Positions 8,952 through 17,571 of a stretch of DNA of 64,000 nt are shown piece after piece. The stretch is from contig NZ_JAIEMO010000032.1 of the NCBI RefSeq assembly GCF_019752095.1, forward strand, positions 24,187-88,186. Reading direction: 5' to 3'. The notes below the pieces were generated by a model. The model was not told the DNA's origin, ran no database searches, and worked only from the letters and a program-made list of their open reading frames with translations. Source of the DNA: Nitrosomonas sp. (GTDB taxonomy: Bacteria > Pseudomonadota > Gammaproteobacteria > Burkholderiales > Nitrosomonadaceae). Made by a program: the position numbers and the translations under genes. The stretch's first letter is position 1. Every line of letters begins with the position of its first letter.

Positions 8952-11156
8952 CTAACCTGCCATCAACTTTGCATATTCAAGCAATAACCATTTCATTCCA
9001 ACGTGATCAAAATTCACCTGCACCCTCGCATCGCTGCCACAACCTTCACAATTAACAATAACACCAGCACCGAATTTGGCATGCATCACGTTTTGTCCGA
9101 TTCTCCATCCGCTGCTAGTGGATCTTGATTGGATATTTGGCGAAGCTCTTAATACGTTTGTAGCAGTTTGGTTGATCGAATTTGAATAATAGGACGCATT
9201 CAGATTCCTCGGTGTTGATTGCAGCCACTTAAGGCAACTTTGCGGAATTTCATCGAGAAAACGTGATGCAATGTTATATCGAGTTTGACCATGTAACATT
9301 CGGCTTTGCGCAAAACTAAGATATAGTCGGCGACGGGAGCGTGTCATGGCGACATACATCAAGCGCCTTTCCTCCGCGATGCCATTACTTTCATTCAAAC
9401 TGTTTTCATGCGGGAAAAGTCCCTCCTCCAATCCACTCAAAAACACAGTGTGAAATTCCAGTCCTTTGGCGGCATGAACAGTCATCAATTGCAACGCGTC
9501 TTGGCCGCTGCCGGCCTGATGCTCACCTGCTTCCAGCGAAGCATGCGCCAGAAATTCGGCCAGACTGTCATTTTCAGCTTCATGCACAAAACTGGTTGCT
9601 GCGTTGATTAATTCATTCAAATTCTCACGCCTTTCCGCACTCTCACGTTCTTTGGCATAATGCGGCAATAACTCGCTGTGAGTCAGCACGTGCTCCACAA
9701 TCTGAGGTAACAGCAACTCGCTGCAGCTTTGACGCATCGTCATAATTAAAAATACAAATTTGGCAATGCCTTTTAAGGATTTCTGCGGTTCTTGCAGCAA
9801 TGCCGCTTCACCACCACATTTTTGCAACGCTGCCACCCACAGGCTACTGCCCCGAGCTTTGGCATCATCTTGCAATTGCTCCAGGCTACGGGCACCTATG
9901 CCGCGCGCCGGAAAGTTAATGACGCGTAATAAAGCGCCATCATCATCAGGATTAGCAATTAAGCGTAAATAGGCTAATGCATGCTTGATTTCCTGACGAT
10001 CAAAGAACCGCATGCCACCATAGACACGATACGGTATTGCGGCATTAAACAAGCTGTGTTCAAGCACCCGGGATTGCGCATTGGATCGGTACAGTAACGC
10101 CATTTCTGATAAACCGATGCCCTCCGCATGCAAGGTTCTGACTTCCTCAACAATAAATGCAGCCTCATCAAAATCATTTGATGCGTTGTAGACGCGCAAT
10201 GGTTCGCCTCTTCCTTCCGCAGTCCAAAGACTTTTTCCCAAACGTTCACTATTATTTTCAATCAATGCATTAGCTGCATCCAAGATATTGCCATGGGAGC
10301 GATAATTTTGCTCCAACTTAATAACTTTGGTGATACCAAAATCATGTTCAAAATCTTTCATGTTGCCGCTATATGCACCGCGGAATGCATAAATGCTTTG
10401 GTCATCGTCACCAACCACGAAGACCGCCGCCGCAGCATTCATCGCTCCTGTACCAGCCAACAATTTGAGCCATTTATATTGCAATGGATTAGTATCCTGA
10501 AATTCATCCACCAAAATATGATTGAAACGCTCTCGGTAATGCTGGCATAAGATTTCATTGCGGCTCAGCAATTCATAACTGCGTAGCAGCAATTCGGCAA
10601 AATCCACAGCACCCTCTTTATGACATTGCTGCTCATATGCTTGATAAAATTCGAACATGTGGCGCGAGAAAACATCATCGGTCGTGACATAGGCAGCGCG
10701 CAATCCAGATTCTTTGGCATTATTGATAAACCACTGCACTTGGCGCGGCGGGAATTTCTTATCATCAGCGGACAAGCCTTTTAGAATGCGCTTAATTGAA
10801 GCTAATTGATCCGCAGAATCCAGAATCTGAAATGCCTGAGGCAAACCCGCATCTTGATAATGAGTGCGCAACATGCGGTGACACAGTCCGTGAAATGTCC
10901 CGATCCACATTCCGCGCGGATTAATCGGCAGCATGGCAGTAATCCGCGTCAGCATTTCCTTGGCGGCTTTATTGGTAAACGTTACAGCCAGAATGCCATG
11001 TGGATTTACTTGCCCTGATTGGATCAAATATGCAATGCGCGTTGTCAATACGCGTGTCTTGCCGCTACCGGCGCCAGCCAGAACCAATACAGACTGGTGT
11101 GGCAGCGTAATCGCCTCCAGTTGCTGCGGATTCAGGTCGGATAATAGAGAAGTCAT
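8952..11156 (-). CDS. uvrD: ATP-dependent DNA helicase UvrD/PcrA (superfamily 1)
   Basis: This is a 734-residue 3'-5' DNA helicase of nucleotide-excision and mismatch repair. The motifs run in order. The Q-motif LNPQQLEAI comes near residue 8. Walker A AGAGSGKT is at residues 27-34. TFTNKAAKEM is motif Ia. The Walker B region is ILVDEFQDTN. QSIYAFRGA is motif III. LEQNYRS is motif IV. VHAAKGLEF and VAMTRSRRRLY are motifs V and VI. The C-terminal tail ends in a small domain with GQNVMHAKFGAGVIV, the RNA-polymerase-interacting Tudor-like element found in UvrD/PcrA. Length and order are as expected for UvrD. It stands alone, convergent with the propeller gene and 147 bp from the phosphoribulokinase gene. 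Confidence 0.95.
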   Translation of the reverse strand: MTSLLSDLNPQQLEAITLPHQSVLVLAGAGSGKTRVLTTRIAYLIQSGQVNPHGILAVTFTNKAAKEMLTRITAMLPINPRGMWIGTFHGLCHRMLRTHYQDAGLPQAFQILDSADQLASIKRILKGLSADDKKFPPRQVQWFINNAKESGLRAAYVTTDDVFSRHMFEFYQAYEQQCHKEGAVDFAELLLRSYELLSRNEILCQHYRERFNHILVDEFQDTNPLQYKWLKLLAGTGAMNAAAAVFVVGDDDQSIYAFRGAYSGNMKDFEHDFGITKVIKLEQNYRSHGNILDAANALIENNSERLGKSLWTAEGRGEPLRVYNASNDFDEAAFIVEEVRTLHAEGIGLSEMALLYRSNAQSRVLEHSLFNAAIPYRVYGGMRFFDRQEIKHALAYLRLIANPDDDGALLRVINFPARGIGARSLEQLQDDAKARGSSLWVAALQKCGGEAALLQEPQKSLKGIAKFVFLIMTMRQSCSELLLPQIVEHVLTHSELLPHYAKERESAERRENLNELINAATSFVHEAENDSLAEFLAHASLEAGEHQAGSGQDALQLMTVHAAKGLEFHTVFLSGLEEGLFPHENSLNESNGIAEERRLMYVAMTRSRRRLYLSFAQSRMLHGQTRYNIASRFLDEIPQSCLKWLQSTPRNLNASYYSNSINQTATNVLRASPNIQSRSTSSGWRIGQNVMHAKFGAGVIVNCEGCGSDARVQVNFDHVGMKWLLLEYAKLMAG

Positions 11157-11303
11157 GAACCAATAAAGTCTAGTATAACCTGAGCATATTTGAAGCCAAC
11201 TGTATGAATTGAATTTCTGACACTTTGATTAATCCAGAATCCGATAAATGAGTATCCACATATTATCGCGACTCATGAATTAATCGAAGTTGATCAAATA
11301 TTG

Positions 11304-12173
11304 TTAGCCTCTACTTTTAGCGACAATATTCAGAATTACTGGTGTCAGTATGAGTTCAATCGCCATACCCATTTTCCCGCCCGGAACAACAATGGTATTC
11401 GGACGCGACATGAACGAGTCATGAATCATTCTCAACAAGAAAGGAAAATCCGCCATTCCTGGATTTCTAAAACGAATTACAACAAGACTCTCATCCAGCG
11501 TTGGAATTTCACGTGCAATAAATGGATTGGACGTATCGACCGTAGGCACACGTTGGAAGTTGATATGTGTACGAGAAAACTGCGGTGTGATGTAATGCAC
11601 GTAATCATGCATACGGCGCAGAATGGTGTGAGTTACCGCTTCCGTTGAATAACCTCGCGCATTGGTATCGCGAAATATTTTCTGAATCCATTCCAGATTA
11701 ACAATCGGAACCACGCCAACTAGCAAATCCACGTACTTGGCAACATCGGCCGTATCACTCTTAGCGCCACCGTGCAATCCCTCATAAAACAATAAGTCAG
11801 AGCCCGCCGGAATCGGTGACCATGGAGTAAACGTACCAGCTTCTTGCTGCCACGGCCTGGCTTCTTCATCGTTATGTAAATATAGGCGTGTCTGGCCGCT
11901 GCCGTTACTGCTATACTCCTTAAATAACGCTTCCAATTTCTCAAACTCATTGGCTTCCGGGCCAAAATGACTGATCGGACGCCCATTATTTTTTTCTGAT
12001 TCAGCCACAGCTTGCTTCATCGCCTCACGATCATAGCGATGAAAGCTATCCCCTTCTACAATAACCGCTTTTAGTTTCTCGCGACGGAAAATATGTTCAA
12101 AACTGGATTTTACCGTTGAGGTGCCTGCACCTGACGATCCGGTAACGGCGATAACCGGGTGTTTTTGCGACAT
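11304..12173 (-). CDS. prkB: Phosphoribulokinase (Calvin cycle)
   Basis: This 289-residue enzyme phosphorylates ribulose 5-phosphate to the 1,5-bisphosphate, the CO2 acceptor of RuBisCO. Walker A is at residues 12-19 (GSSGAGTS); the acceptor region EGDSFHRYDR follows near residue 41. The downstream blocks SHFGPEANEF, FYEGLHGG and VPIVNLEWIQKIFRD are standard for class I (proteobacterial) kinases. AGGAG precedes the ATG. It is not linked to other cbb genes here. Its presence supports an autotrophic host. The symbol could equally be cbbP. Confidence 0.95.
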   Translation of the reverse strand: MSQKHPVIAVTGSSGAGTSTVKSSFEHIFRREKLKAVIVEGDSFHRYDREAMKQAVAESEKNNGRPISHFGPEANEFEKLEALFKEYSSNGSGQTRLYLHNDEEARPWQQEAGTFTPWSPIPAGSDLLFYEGLHGGAKSDTADVAKYVDLLVGVVPIVNLEWIQKIFRDTNARGYSTEAVTHTILRRMHDYVHYITPQFSRTHINFQRVPTVDTSNPFIAREIPTLDESLVVIRFRNPGMADFPFLLRMIHDSFMSRPNTIVVPGGKMGMAIELILTPVILNIVAKSRG

Positions 12174-12716
12174 GCGAATTTTCTCCTAAAAAATATATTC
12201 ATCGTACCAAGCAAGGTACAGGGTAATTCTATTTTGTGTATGATACTTCTTTCTCATCTGATTTGGCAGCGAGGATTCATTTTTCGATGCTATTAGTTCA
12301 AAGTAGCCGCATTAAACTGCTAGCATTTTTATCAAGCTAGGTTAATTGCATTAATAACAAGTATATTGTATACCAAGAGTACACTTTGATCGTCGTCTGC
12401 AGCCACTTATGTTACAAGGATATGAAAATATAGCGGCTATTGATTAAAAATTTATTCCACTTATTATACGAATCCGGCGTCAATGATTTTGCATCGACTG
12501 AAACTTTTATATTATATCTGACATGAAGAAACCACGACTTCAATGAACAGGATTATCAAACGAATGATAACTCAGTATCATTTTGAGCTAGAATATATAA
12601 TCAGGCAGGATCATTGAATCGTTTTTCATCAAAAATCTTGTGCAAGACAACTGAAATTTAATTTTTTACAGCAAGATACATAAACAAACATTAAGATAAG
12701 AACATAGGAGTCAACT
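12174..12716. other. AT-rich interval upstream of phosphoribulokinase and a membrane-protein gene
   Basis: This 543-bp interval lies between divergent genes. I found no RNA gene, no convincing repeat and no clear operator. It should contain the promoters for both sides. Confidence 0.4.
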
Positions 12717-13244
12717 GTGCATTCGATTGTACCTATTACCATGGCACTTGGTGTCATTCTGTTTTCTGTAGGAATAATTGCTCAAACCTGGCTTGGTTTT
12801 CAACGAATTGATCGTATAAAACTTCTCGGAAAAGAATATCAGCGCTGGCGCTTTGTATTAGCTTCCGTGAGTTCCGGTGTAGCATTGATTATGCTATCAG
12901 TAATGTTACCTAAATACATAGCCTACGAACCGATACAAGAACAAAAATCAATGCAGCCTGCATTATTATCTGGCAACCTAAAATTTGAATTGGAGTCCAT
13001 TTTATTTAGTCTTAACCTTAATGAAGATACCATACTAAAAGCCATTAATCGCTTCCAAACGGAATATCAAGAAGCGTCGCAGCGAAATGACAAAAGCACG
13101 ATGGATCTCCTGGTTCTGGAAATAGCTTATAGGATCAGGATTGAACTACAAAAACGCGATTATACGGCGCAACAAATCGAACGTGAAATTGAGAAAATCA
13201 CAAATGTTCTGAAACAACCAATCAAAGTGGAAAACCGCAAATAG
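12717..13244 (+). CDS. Two-pass membrane protein with C-terminal coil, unknown function
   Basis: The 175-residue product starts with GTG at 12717, preceded by TAGGAG six bases upstream. It has two hydrophobic segments (about residues 4-25, ITMALGVILFSVGIIA, and 43-65, WRFVLASVSSGVALIMLSVM). A charged, mostly helical cytoplasmic or periplasmic tail of about 110 residues follows, rich in E, Q, K and R. I do not recognise the family. The gene precedes, by 64 bp on the same strand, an exosortase-associated type protein; the two may be cotranscribed. Confidence 0.65.
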   Translation: MHSIVPITMALGVILFSVGIIAQTWLGFQRIDRIKLLGKEYQRWRFVLASVSSGVALIMLSVMLPKYIAYEPIQEQKSMQPALLSGNLKFELESILFSLNLNEDTILKAINRFQTEYQEASQRNDKSTMDLLVLEIAYRIRIELQKRDYTAQQIEREIEKITNVLKQPIKVENRK

Positions 13245-13308
13245 AAAACCTTTATTTCTGTACAATAAATATTACATACTCAAATCACTTTCTTAAGGAA
13301 TCATTATC

Positions 13309-13671
13309 ATGAAAAAAGTAATTCAAATGCTGATAATTATATTTGCGATTTCACTGGCTGCAACTAATTCTGCGCTTGCTCATCAGTACCCTGATAAAGT
13401 AGTTGAAAAACTAGGCAATGGTCTTGCGAATGCTGTAACTGGCGTAGCCGAGATACCTAAGACTATTAGTATAGTTGGCAATAAAGATGGCGTCATCCAC
13501 GGTATGACAATTGGATTTATTACGGGTATCGCCAATGCAGTTGGTCGATCACTAAGTGGTGCGTTCGATATTGCAACATTCCTGATCCCTACGACATCTT
13601 TTGTTAAGCCAGCGTATATTTGGGAGGATTTTAGCCGGGAAACGACTTTCGTTGAAGCAAAAATGCGCTAA
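13309..13671 (+). CDS. Exosortase-associated small exported protein (TIGR04073-like)
   Basis: This 120-residue protein has a clear signal peptide (MKKVIQMLIIIFAISLAATN, cut after ALA). The mature part carries the pattern KLGNGLANAVTGVAEIPKTI, then GMTIGFITGIANAVGRSLSGAFDIATFLIP. This matches small proteins that track with exosortase/PEP-CTERM genomes (TIGR04073 family). Their biochemical role is not established to my knowledge. The PEP-CTERM gene at 28515 in this window fits that association. AAGGAA lies upstream of the ATG. An 11-bp hairpin follows the stop. Family call is from memory of the motif, so moderate to good confidence. Confidence 0.75.
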   Translation: MKKVIQMLIIIFAISLAATNSALAHQYPDKVVEKLGNGLANAVTGVAEIPKTISIVGNKDGVIHGMTIGFITGIANAVGRSLSGAFDIATFLIPTTSFVKPAYIWEDFSRETTFVEAKMR

Positions 13672-13686
13672 TCTAACTTTGTTCAT

Positions 13687-13724
13687 CTATCATGGCTAAT
13701 CAAAGTGGTAACAAGCCATGATAG
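13687..13724 (+). terminator. Hairpin after exosortase-associated gene
   Basis: CTATCATGGCT (13687-13697) pairs perfectly with AGCCATGATAG (13714-13724) around a 16-nt loop, starting 16 bp after the stop codon. No T run follows, so termination strength is uncertain. Confidence 0.6.
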
Positions 13725-13971
13725 AACACTAGGCACTTAGTCGCCGACTCAGATTTATTACCATCAAATTAAGAATTTGTTAATAATCATTGGTATTGAA
13801 TTCTTCATAAAAACATAAAAGCTGCAATTAAGCATACGGATTGATCTACATTGAGCTACCAATGATTCGGAAAAATAGTGACTCGACTTATGATCTGTTG
13901 TAGATGTGCTTCCCAGGGTATAGTAAAATTTATTTTTTGTTCAGTAACAAGTATGCGCGCAGCGCAGAAAT

Positions 13972-14421
13972 TCAGATCGATTCTCCAATAGTTGCTGGTG
14001 GTGAATCTGCAACAAGACATTCACTAAACTCATAACTACCCGCCCCTTCAGCTAATCCATCACTTTCAACTAGAACAAAGCTTACACAATCTTTCTTTTT
14101 GAAAAAATACTGGTACTTATCCGGGCGTCCCTCTTGTGGCAAAGCAACTTCATAAAAAAAGCTTCCCTTCACCCACCATTTACCTGATTCAGTAAAATTC
14201 TTTGCCGTGTCATCTAACTCGGTAAAACTGAAATCAATCGTATATGTACCATCAGCATTTCGTATTTGTGTCCATTTTTTTACAGTTCCACTTTCTTCCA
14301 CATACTCACCTTCCCATACTCCAATCAGCTTGACATCGATAAATGAACGTTGATTTACAGTCGTGATGGCGTTACAGCCAAGCAAACTTATCGTTAGAAG
14401 CATTAAAAAAAATCGTTTCAT
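13972..14421 (-). CDS. Putative lipoprotein, unknown function
   Basis: The 149-residue protein begins MKRFFLMLLTISLLGCNA, a lipoprotein signal with lipobox L-L-G-C, so Cys16 is the expected lipidated residue. The mature domain reads as an antiparallel beta protein (GVWEGEYVEESG, TIDFSFTELDD, GKWWVKGSFFYEVA). The layout recalls small lipocalin-like or META-like lipoprotein domains, but no family can be named. It ends in a polar tail. It stands alone between intergenic spaces. Confidence 0.65.
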   Translation of the reverse strand: MKRFFLMLLTISLLGCNAITTVNQRSFIDVKLIGVWEGEYVEESGTVKKWTQIRNADGTYTIDFSFTELDDTAKNFTESGKWWVKGSFFYEVALPQEGRPDKYQYFFKKKDCVSFVLVESDGLAEGAGSYEFSECLVADSPPATIGESI

Positions 14422-14712
14422 TACTACGTATATTTTGAATTAAAAAGCTATTTACCCTATCGCCATGACATTAATAACTAGCAAGTCCGAATACTAATCT
14501 ACCAAGTCTAGAAGGCTCTTTGTTGTCTTTAGTGTAGGATATCAAAAATGATTTTTAATAGTACAAATAAATATTAGTGAAACATCAGCAATCTTATGTA
14601 TTGAACATAACAAAATGCAGAACATAATAGCTTTGAGTGTTGTTCATTGATAAAAGGCTGCGCTATTAATTGTGCTTCGCTTGGGGAATGCAATTACATT
14701 TAGATCGTCATC

Positions 14713-15147
14713 TTATCTATCGCTTTGCCATTTCCAGCAAAGCCAAACTCTTAATTGTCTATGCATATCAACATCAATACCATCGGGTAATATCACAATA
14801 CTGCAAGGAAAAAACTCACCTTCGGATTGAAGGTTTAACACCACTAAATAAGGCGCAACAAAAGTACTCCCTAGTACATCACAAGCAATCGTTTTACCGG
14901 ATCGAGTGGTCACTGTACATCGCATCTTTTCCGATAGCGAAAAAGAAATCACAGCTTTATTGGCACAGAGCAAAGCATCACAGCACAAATAATAAGCTAG
15001 ACTAATCACCAGCAGGATAACAATTAACATTTTGACTCCCAAGGGAAGTAGCAGTGGCCACAATAAAATAGCTGTTGCAATATGAGCTAAAGTCAACATC
15101 GCGGCAAGCCAAAATGAGGGTTTACGGTGAATAGATAAAACCGCCAT
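14713..15147 (-). CDS. YgfX (CptA)-like inner-membrane protein
   Basis: The 144-residue product starts with the short polar segment MAVLSIHRKPSFW. Two closely spaced transmembrane helices follow (about residues 14-35 and 38-58). A soluble beta-rich C-terminal domain then runs through SFSLSEKMRCTVTTRSGK, LNLQSEGEFFPCSIVILPDG and HRQLRVWLCW. This is the YgfX/CptA architecture. In Escherichia coli YgfX is encoded beside the succinate dehydrogenase assembly factor SdhE and has been described as a toxin acting on cytoskeletal proteins. Here it is divergent from ygfZ, a typical betaproteobacterial arrangement. No sdhE is present in the window, so a toxin role should not be assumed. Confidence 0.75.
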   Translation of the reverse strand: MAVLSIHRKPSFWLAAMLTLAHIATAILLWPLLLPLGVKMLIVILLVISLAYYLCCDALLCANKAVISFSLSEKMRCTVTTRSGKTIACDVLGSTFVAPYLVVLNLQSEGEFFPCSIVILPDGIDVDMHRQLRVWLCWKWQSDR

Positions 15148-15265
15148 AATAAATTACGTAACCCTCAACTATTAATGAGTAATAACAACTCCATTCGCTG
15201 CTTATTCAATCAACCCGGACACAATACCGTATAATCAAGTCCATATTTATTTTCGAACTATTGGT

Positions 15266-16306
15266 ATGAATCCTGTTTGGCAAACTTATTTAAATGATCA
15301 GCACGCTGTCATAGAGAACAATCGCGTATTGCATTTTGGCGATATTGCTATAGAACTTAGCGACACGCAAAACAAAACGATTATGACAGATCTTTCACAT
15401 CGCGGATTAATTCAATTCTCCGGAGATGACGCAAAAAGTTTTCTCCAAAGCCAGCTTAGTTGCGATATTCTGGAGATCAGTCCGGAAATAGCGCAACACG
15501 GAAGTTATTGCACCCCTAAAGGCCGAGTTTTAGTAAGCTTTTTACTTTGGCAAAAGAATCAAGATGTGCTTATGCAATTACCTGCTAACTTGGTTGCTGC
15601 CACGATAAAACGTTTATCACCTTATATACTGCGTTCCAAGGTACAGCTGACTGATGTGAGCAATGCCTGGGTTCGAATTGGTGTCTCTGGCCCCAACACT
15701 CTTGCATTAACAGCCGAATTTTCCCGATCTGCAAATAGTTCGGATCAAATAATTGATGTCACACATACAAAAGAAATCAGCATACTTCATGTTGCACATA
15801 ACCGTATGGAACTGATTACAACGATTGAAAATGCGCCTGCTGTTTGGGAGCGTCTTAATCAAAATGCCAAACCTGTTGGCACAGCTTGCTGGGATTGGCT
15901 AGATATTCAGTCAGGTATTCCAGTTATTCTGCCAGAAACGCAAGAAGAATTCTTGCCGCAAATGATCAATCTGGATGCAATCGGTGGAGTCAGTTTTAAA
16001 AAGGGTTGTTACCCCGGGCAAGAAATTGTGGCACGAACACAATATCTGGGTAAGCTTAAACGTCGCATGTTTTTAGTGCATCTAACCACTACGGAAACAA
16101 TTAAGGCTGGTGATGCACTCTACAGTGCAGACATGGCTGACCAGTCCTGCGGCAATATTGTCAACACCGCACCATCGCCGTGCGGAGGACATGATGCGTT
16201 GGCGGTCATCCAGCAAAGTAGCGCGGATACCAGCAATATTCATTGGCAATCCTTGCAAGGTCCGATACTAGAAATCAAATCACTACCTTACACATTACCA
16301 GCATAA
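15266..16306 (+). CDS. ygfZ: YgfZ, folate-binding protein for iron-sulfur cluster repair
   Basis: This 346-residue protein belongs to the GcvT/COG0354 superfamily. The hallmark motif K-G-C-Y-P-G-Q-E is present around residue 247, followed by IVARTQYLGKLKRRMF. The N-terminal part contains GLIQFSGDDAKSFLQSQLSC and YCTPKGRVL, the folate-binding fold shared with aminomethyltransferase. YgfZ uses tetrahydrofolate to help maintain or repair iron-sulfur proteins. The gene is divergent from the ygfX-like gene and nearly abuts the convergent DUF502 gene. Confidence 0.92.
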   Translation: MNPVWQTYLNDQHAVIENNRVLHFGDIAIELSDTQNKTIMTDLSHRGLIQFSGDDAKSFLQSQLSCDILEISPEIAQHGSYCTPKGRVLVSFLLWQKNQDVLMQLPANLVAATIKRLSPYILRSKVQLTDVSNAWVRIGVSGPNTLALTAEFSRSANSSDQIIDVTHTKEISILHVAHNRMELITTIENAPAVWERLNQNAKPVGTACWDWLDIQSGIPVILPETQEEFLPQMINLDAIGGVSFKKGCYPGQEIVARTQYLGKLKRRMFLVHLTTTETIKAGDALYSADMADQSCGNIVNTAPSPCGGHDALAVIQQSSADTSNIHWQSLQGPILEIKSLPYTLPA

Positions 16307-16336
16307 AAGAGAGTGCCGAAATATTCGTGCTGTTCA

Positions 16337-17041
16337 TTACGACTTGTTAGAGTGTTCCGGTTGCTTTTTTTGAGAAAATCGTGAACTTTCTGGTGCAGTG
16401 GTGCCTCCCGTGACAACAAAAGTCATAGCTTCTTCCGTTGTCCAGTCTGTCATTATGACATCCTCTACCGGCAAGATTTCAATATAACCTGATGTAGGAT
16501 TAGGTGAAGTCGGAACATAGACAACAGCTAATTTCTTATTACTATCCTTATCTTGCATAATTTTTGTAATAAAACCAACCGCTTTCATTTCTGAAGATGG
16601 GAAATTAATCAATACAACGCGCTGCCCGGTAACAGGCGGTTGACTTATGGTATTTAAGAATCGCTTGGTAGCACCATAAATCGTTTGTACCAAAGGCAAT
16701 CGCGCCAATATCTTTTCATAAATATTAATAACTTTTTTACCAATAACAAAAGACGCTAACAATCCGATTCCATACAGACTGATTATTGTTAACAATGCGG
16801 CAACTGCATGCTGAAAATAGGAATCCAGCAACCAGCTAGCAGCAGTATCTGAAAATGGGCGTATAGCACGTGCCGTGGCTTTTAATAGAGGGTCCCCGAT
16901 CTGCGCCAACAAATTCAATAAAAAATCAAACACCAACCAAGTAACCCACAACGGCGCCACTGTAAGGAAACCTATTAATATATAACGACCTAAATGTGCA
17001 GAGCGCACTTCCCCTCGTTCCCGATTATTTTTCATCGTCAT
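16337..17041 (-). CDS. DUF502-family inner-membrane protein
   Basis: The 234-residue protein has two transmembrane segments. One spans about residues 18-45, YILIGFLTVAPLWVTWLVFD; the other spans 78-105, around LLTIISLYGIGLLASFVIG. The conserved DUF502 blocks LPLVQTIYGATKRF, INFPSSEMKAVGFIT and VVYVPTSPNPTSGYIEILP follow. Its function is unknown; it is common in Proteobacteria and related to a plant membrane family. A hydrophilic tail ends the protein. The stop is only 30 bp from that of ygfZ on the opposite strand. Confidence 0.9.
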   Translation of the reverse strand: MTMKNNRERGEVRSAHLGRYILIGFLTVAPLWVTWLVFDFLLNLLAQIGDPLLKATARAIRPFSDTAASWLLDSYFQHAVAALLTIISLYGIGLLASFVIGKKVINIYEKILARLPLVQTIYGATKRFLNTISQPPVTGQRVVLINFPSSEMKAVGFITKIMQDKDSNKKLAVVYVPTSPNPTSGYIEILPVEDVIMTDWTTEEAMTFVVTGGTTAPESSRFSQKKQPEHSNKS

Positions 17042-17165
17042 GTTTCAAAATTTCCCATAGCTGAAAAACAAACTCTCCTTAAACTTTTTAACATGTAATG
17101 CACCACAAAATAACCAGAACTCAATCGAATTCTTATTAGGTCATGAAATAATTGCAATTTCTAAA

Positions 17166-17275
17166 AATAAAGCACCCCGCCGCAAGCAGCGAGGTATTAA
17201 AAGCGCTCTTCAGACTGCTGGTTTTCAACCAGCCTTCGCCCCAAGGGGCGAGGAATTAAACCCGGAAGAGATTAA
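17166..17275 (+). repeat. 110-bp structured repeat, copy 1
   Basis: This sequence recurs with no difference at 46379-46488 in the same orientation. It contains a hairpin CTGGTT-TTC-AACCAG (17218-17232), a stronger one TCGCCCC-AA-GGGGCGA (17236-17251) and, near its start, a weaker GC-rich pairing around CCGCCGCAAGCAGCGAGG. The word CGAGG(T/A)ATTAAA follows both GC-rich stems. It is very G+C-rich against an AT-rich surround. Such compact subterminal hairpins occur at ends of IS200/IS605 elements, where TnpB guide RNAs also map, and in MITEs; no transposase is nearby. The rest of 17042-17571 shows nothing I can name. Confidence 0.85.
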
Positions 17276-17571
17276 GCATCAATATTAAGAATATGATTTG
17301 CTGACAAGCTATCATTGTTCTTGATAGAATCACGAAGTCAGCCGTTTTCGATTAACATTAAGTCTGCATTAATGCGTTAAATCTACTGCGATGCGAATAT
17401 CTTTTTACTGTATGTATATAGAATAGTCTAGTGAACTTACATTCCTCTTATAGAAGATCAAATAACTCATTAGAAAAAGGTTAACTACAGACAAGCAAAA
17501 TGAATTTACTAAAATTCATCATCTATTCCATGCTCAGAATACACTTTTTATAAAAACGAAAAGGGATTGTT

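Noticed and set aside
14670..15005. A plus-strand 111-codon frame
   Set aside because: It lies largely antisense to the ygfX-like gene, which has a clear membrane architecture and conserved position.
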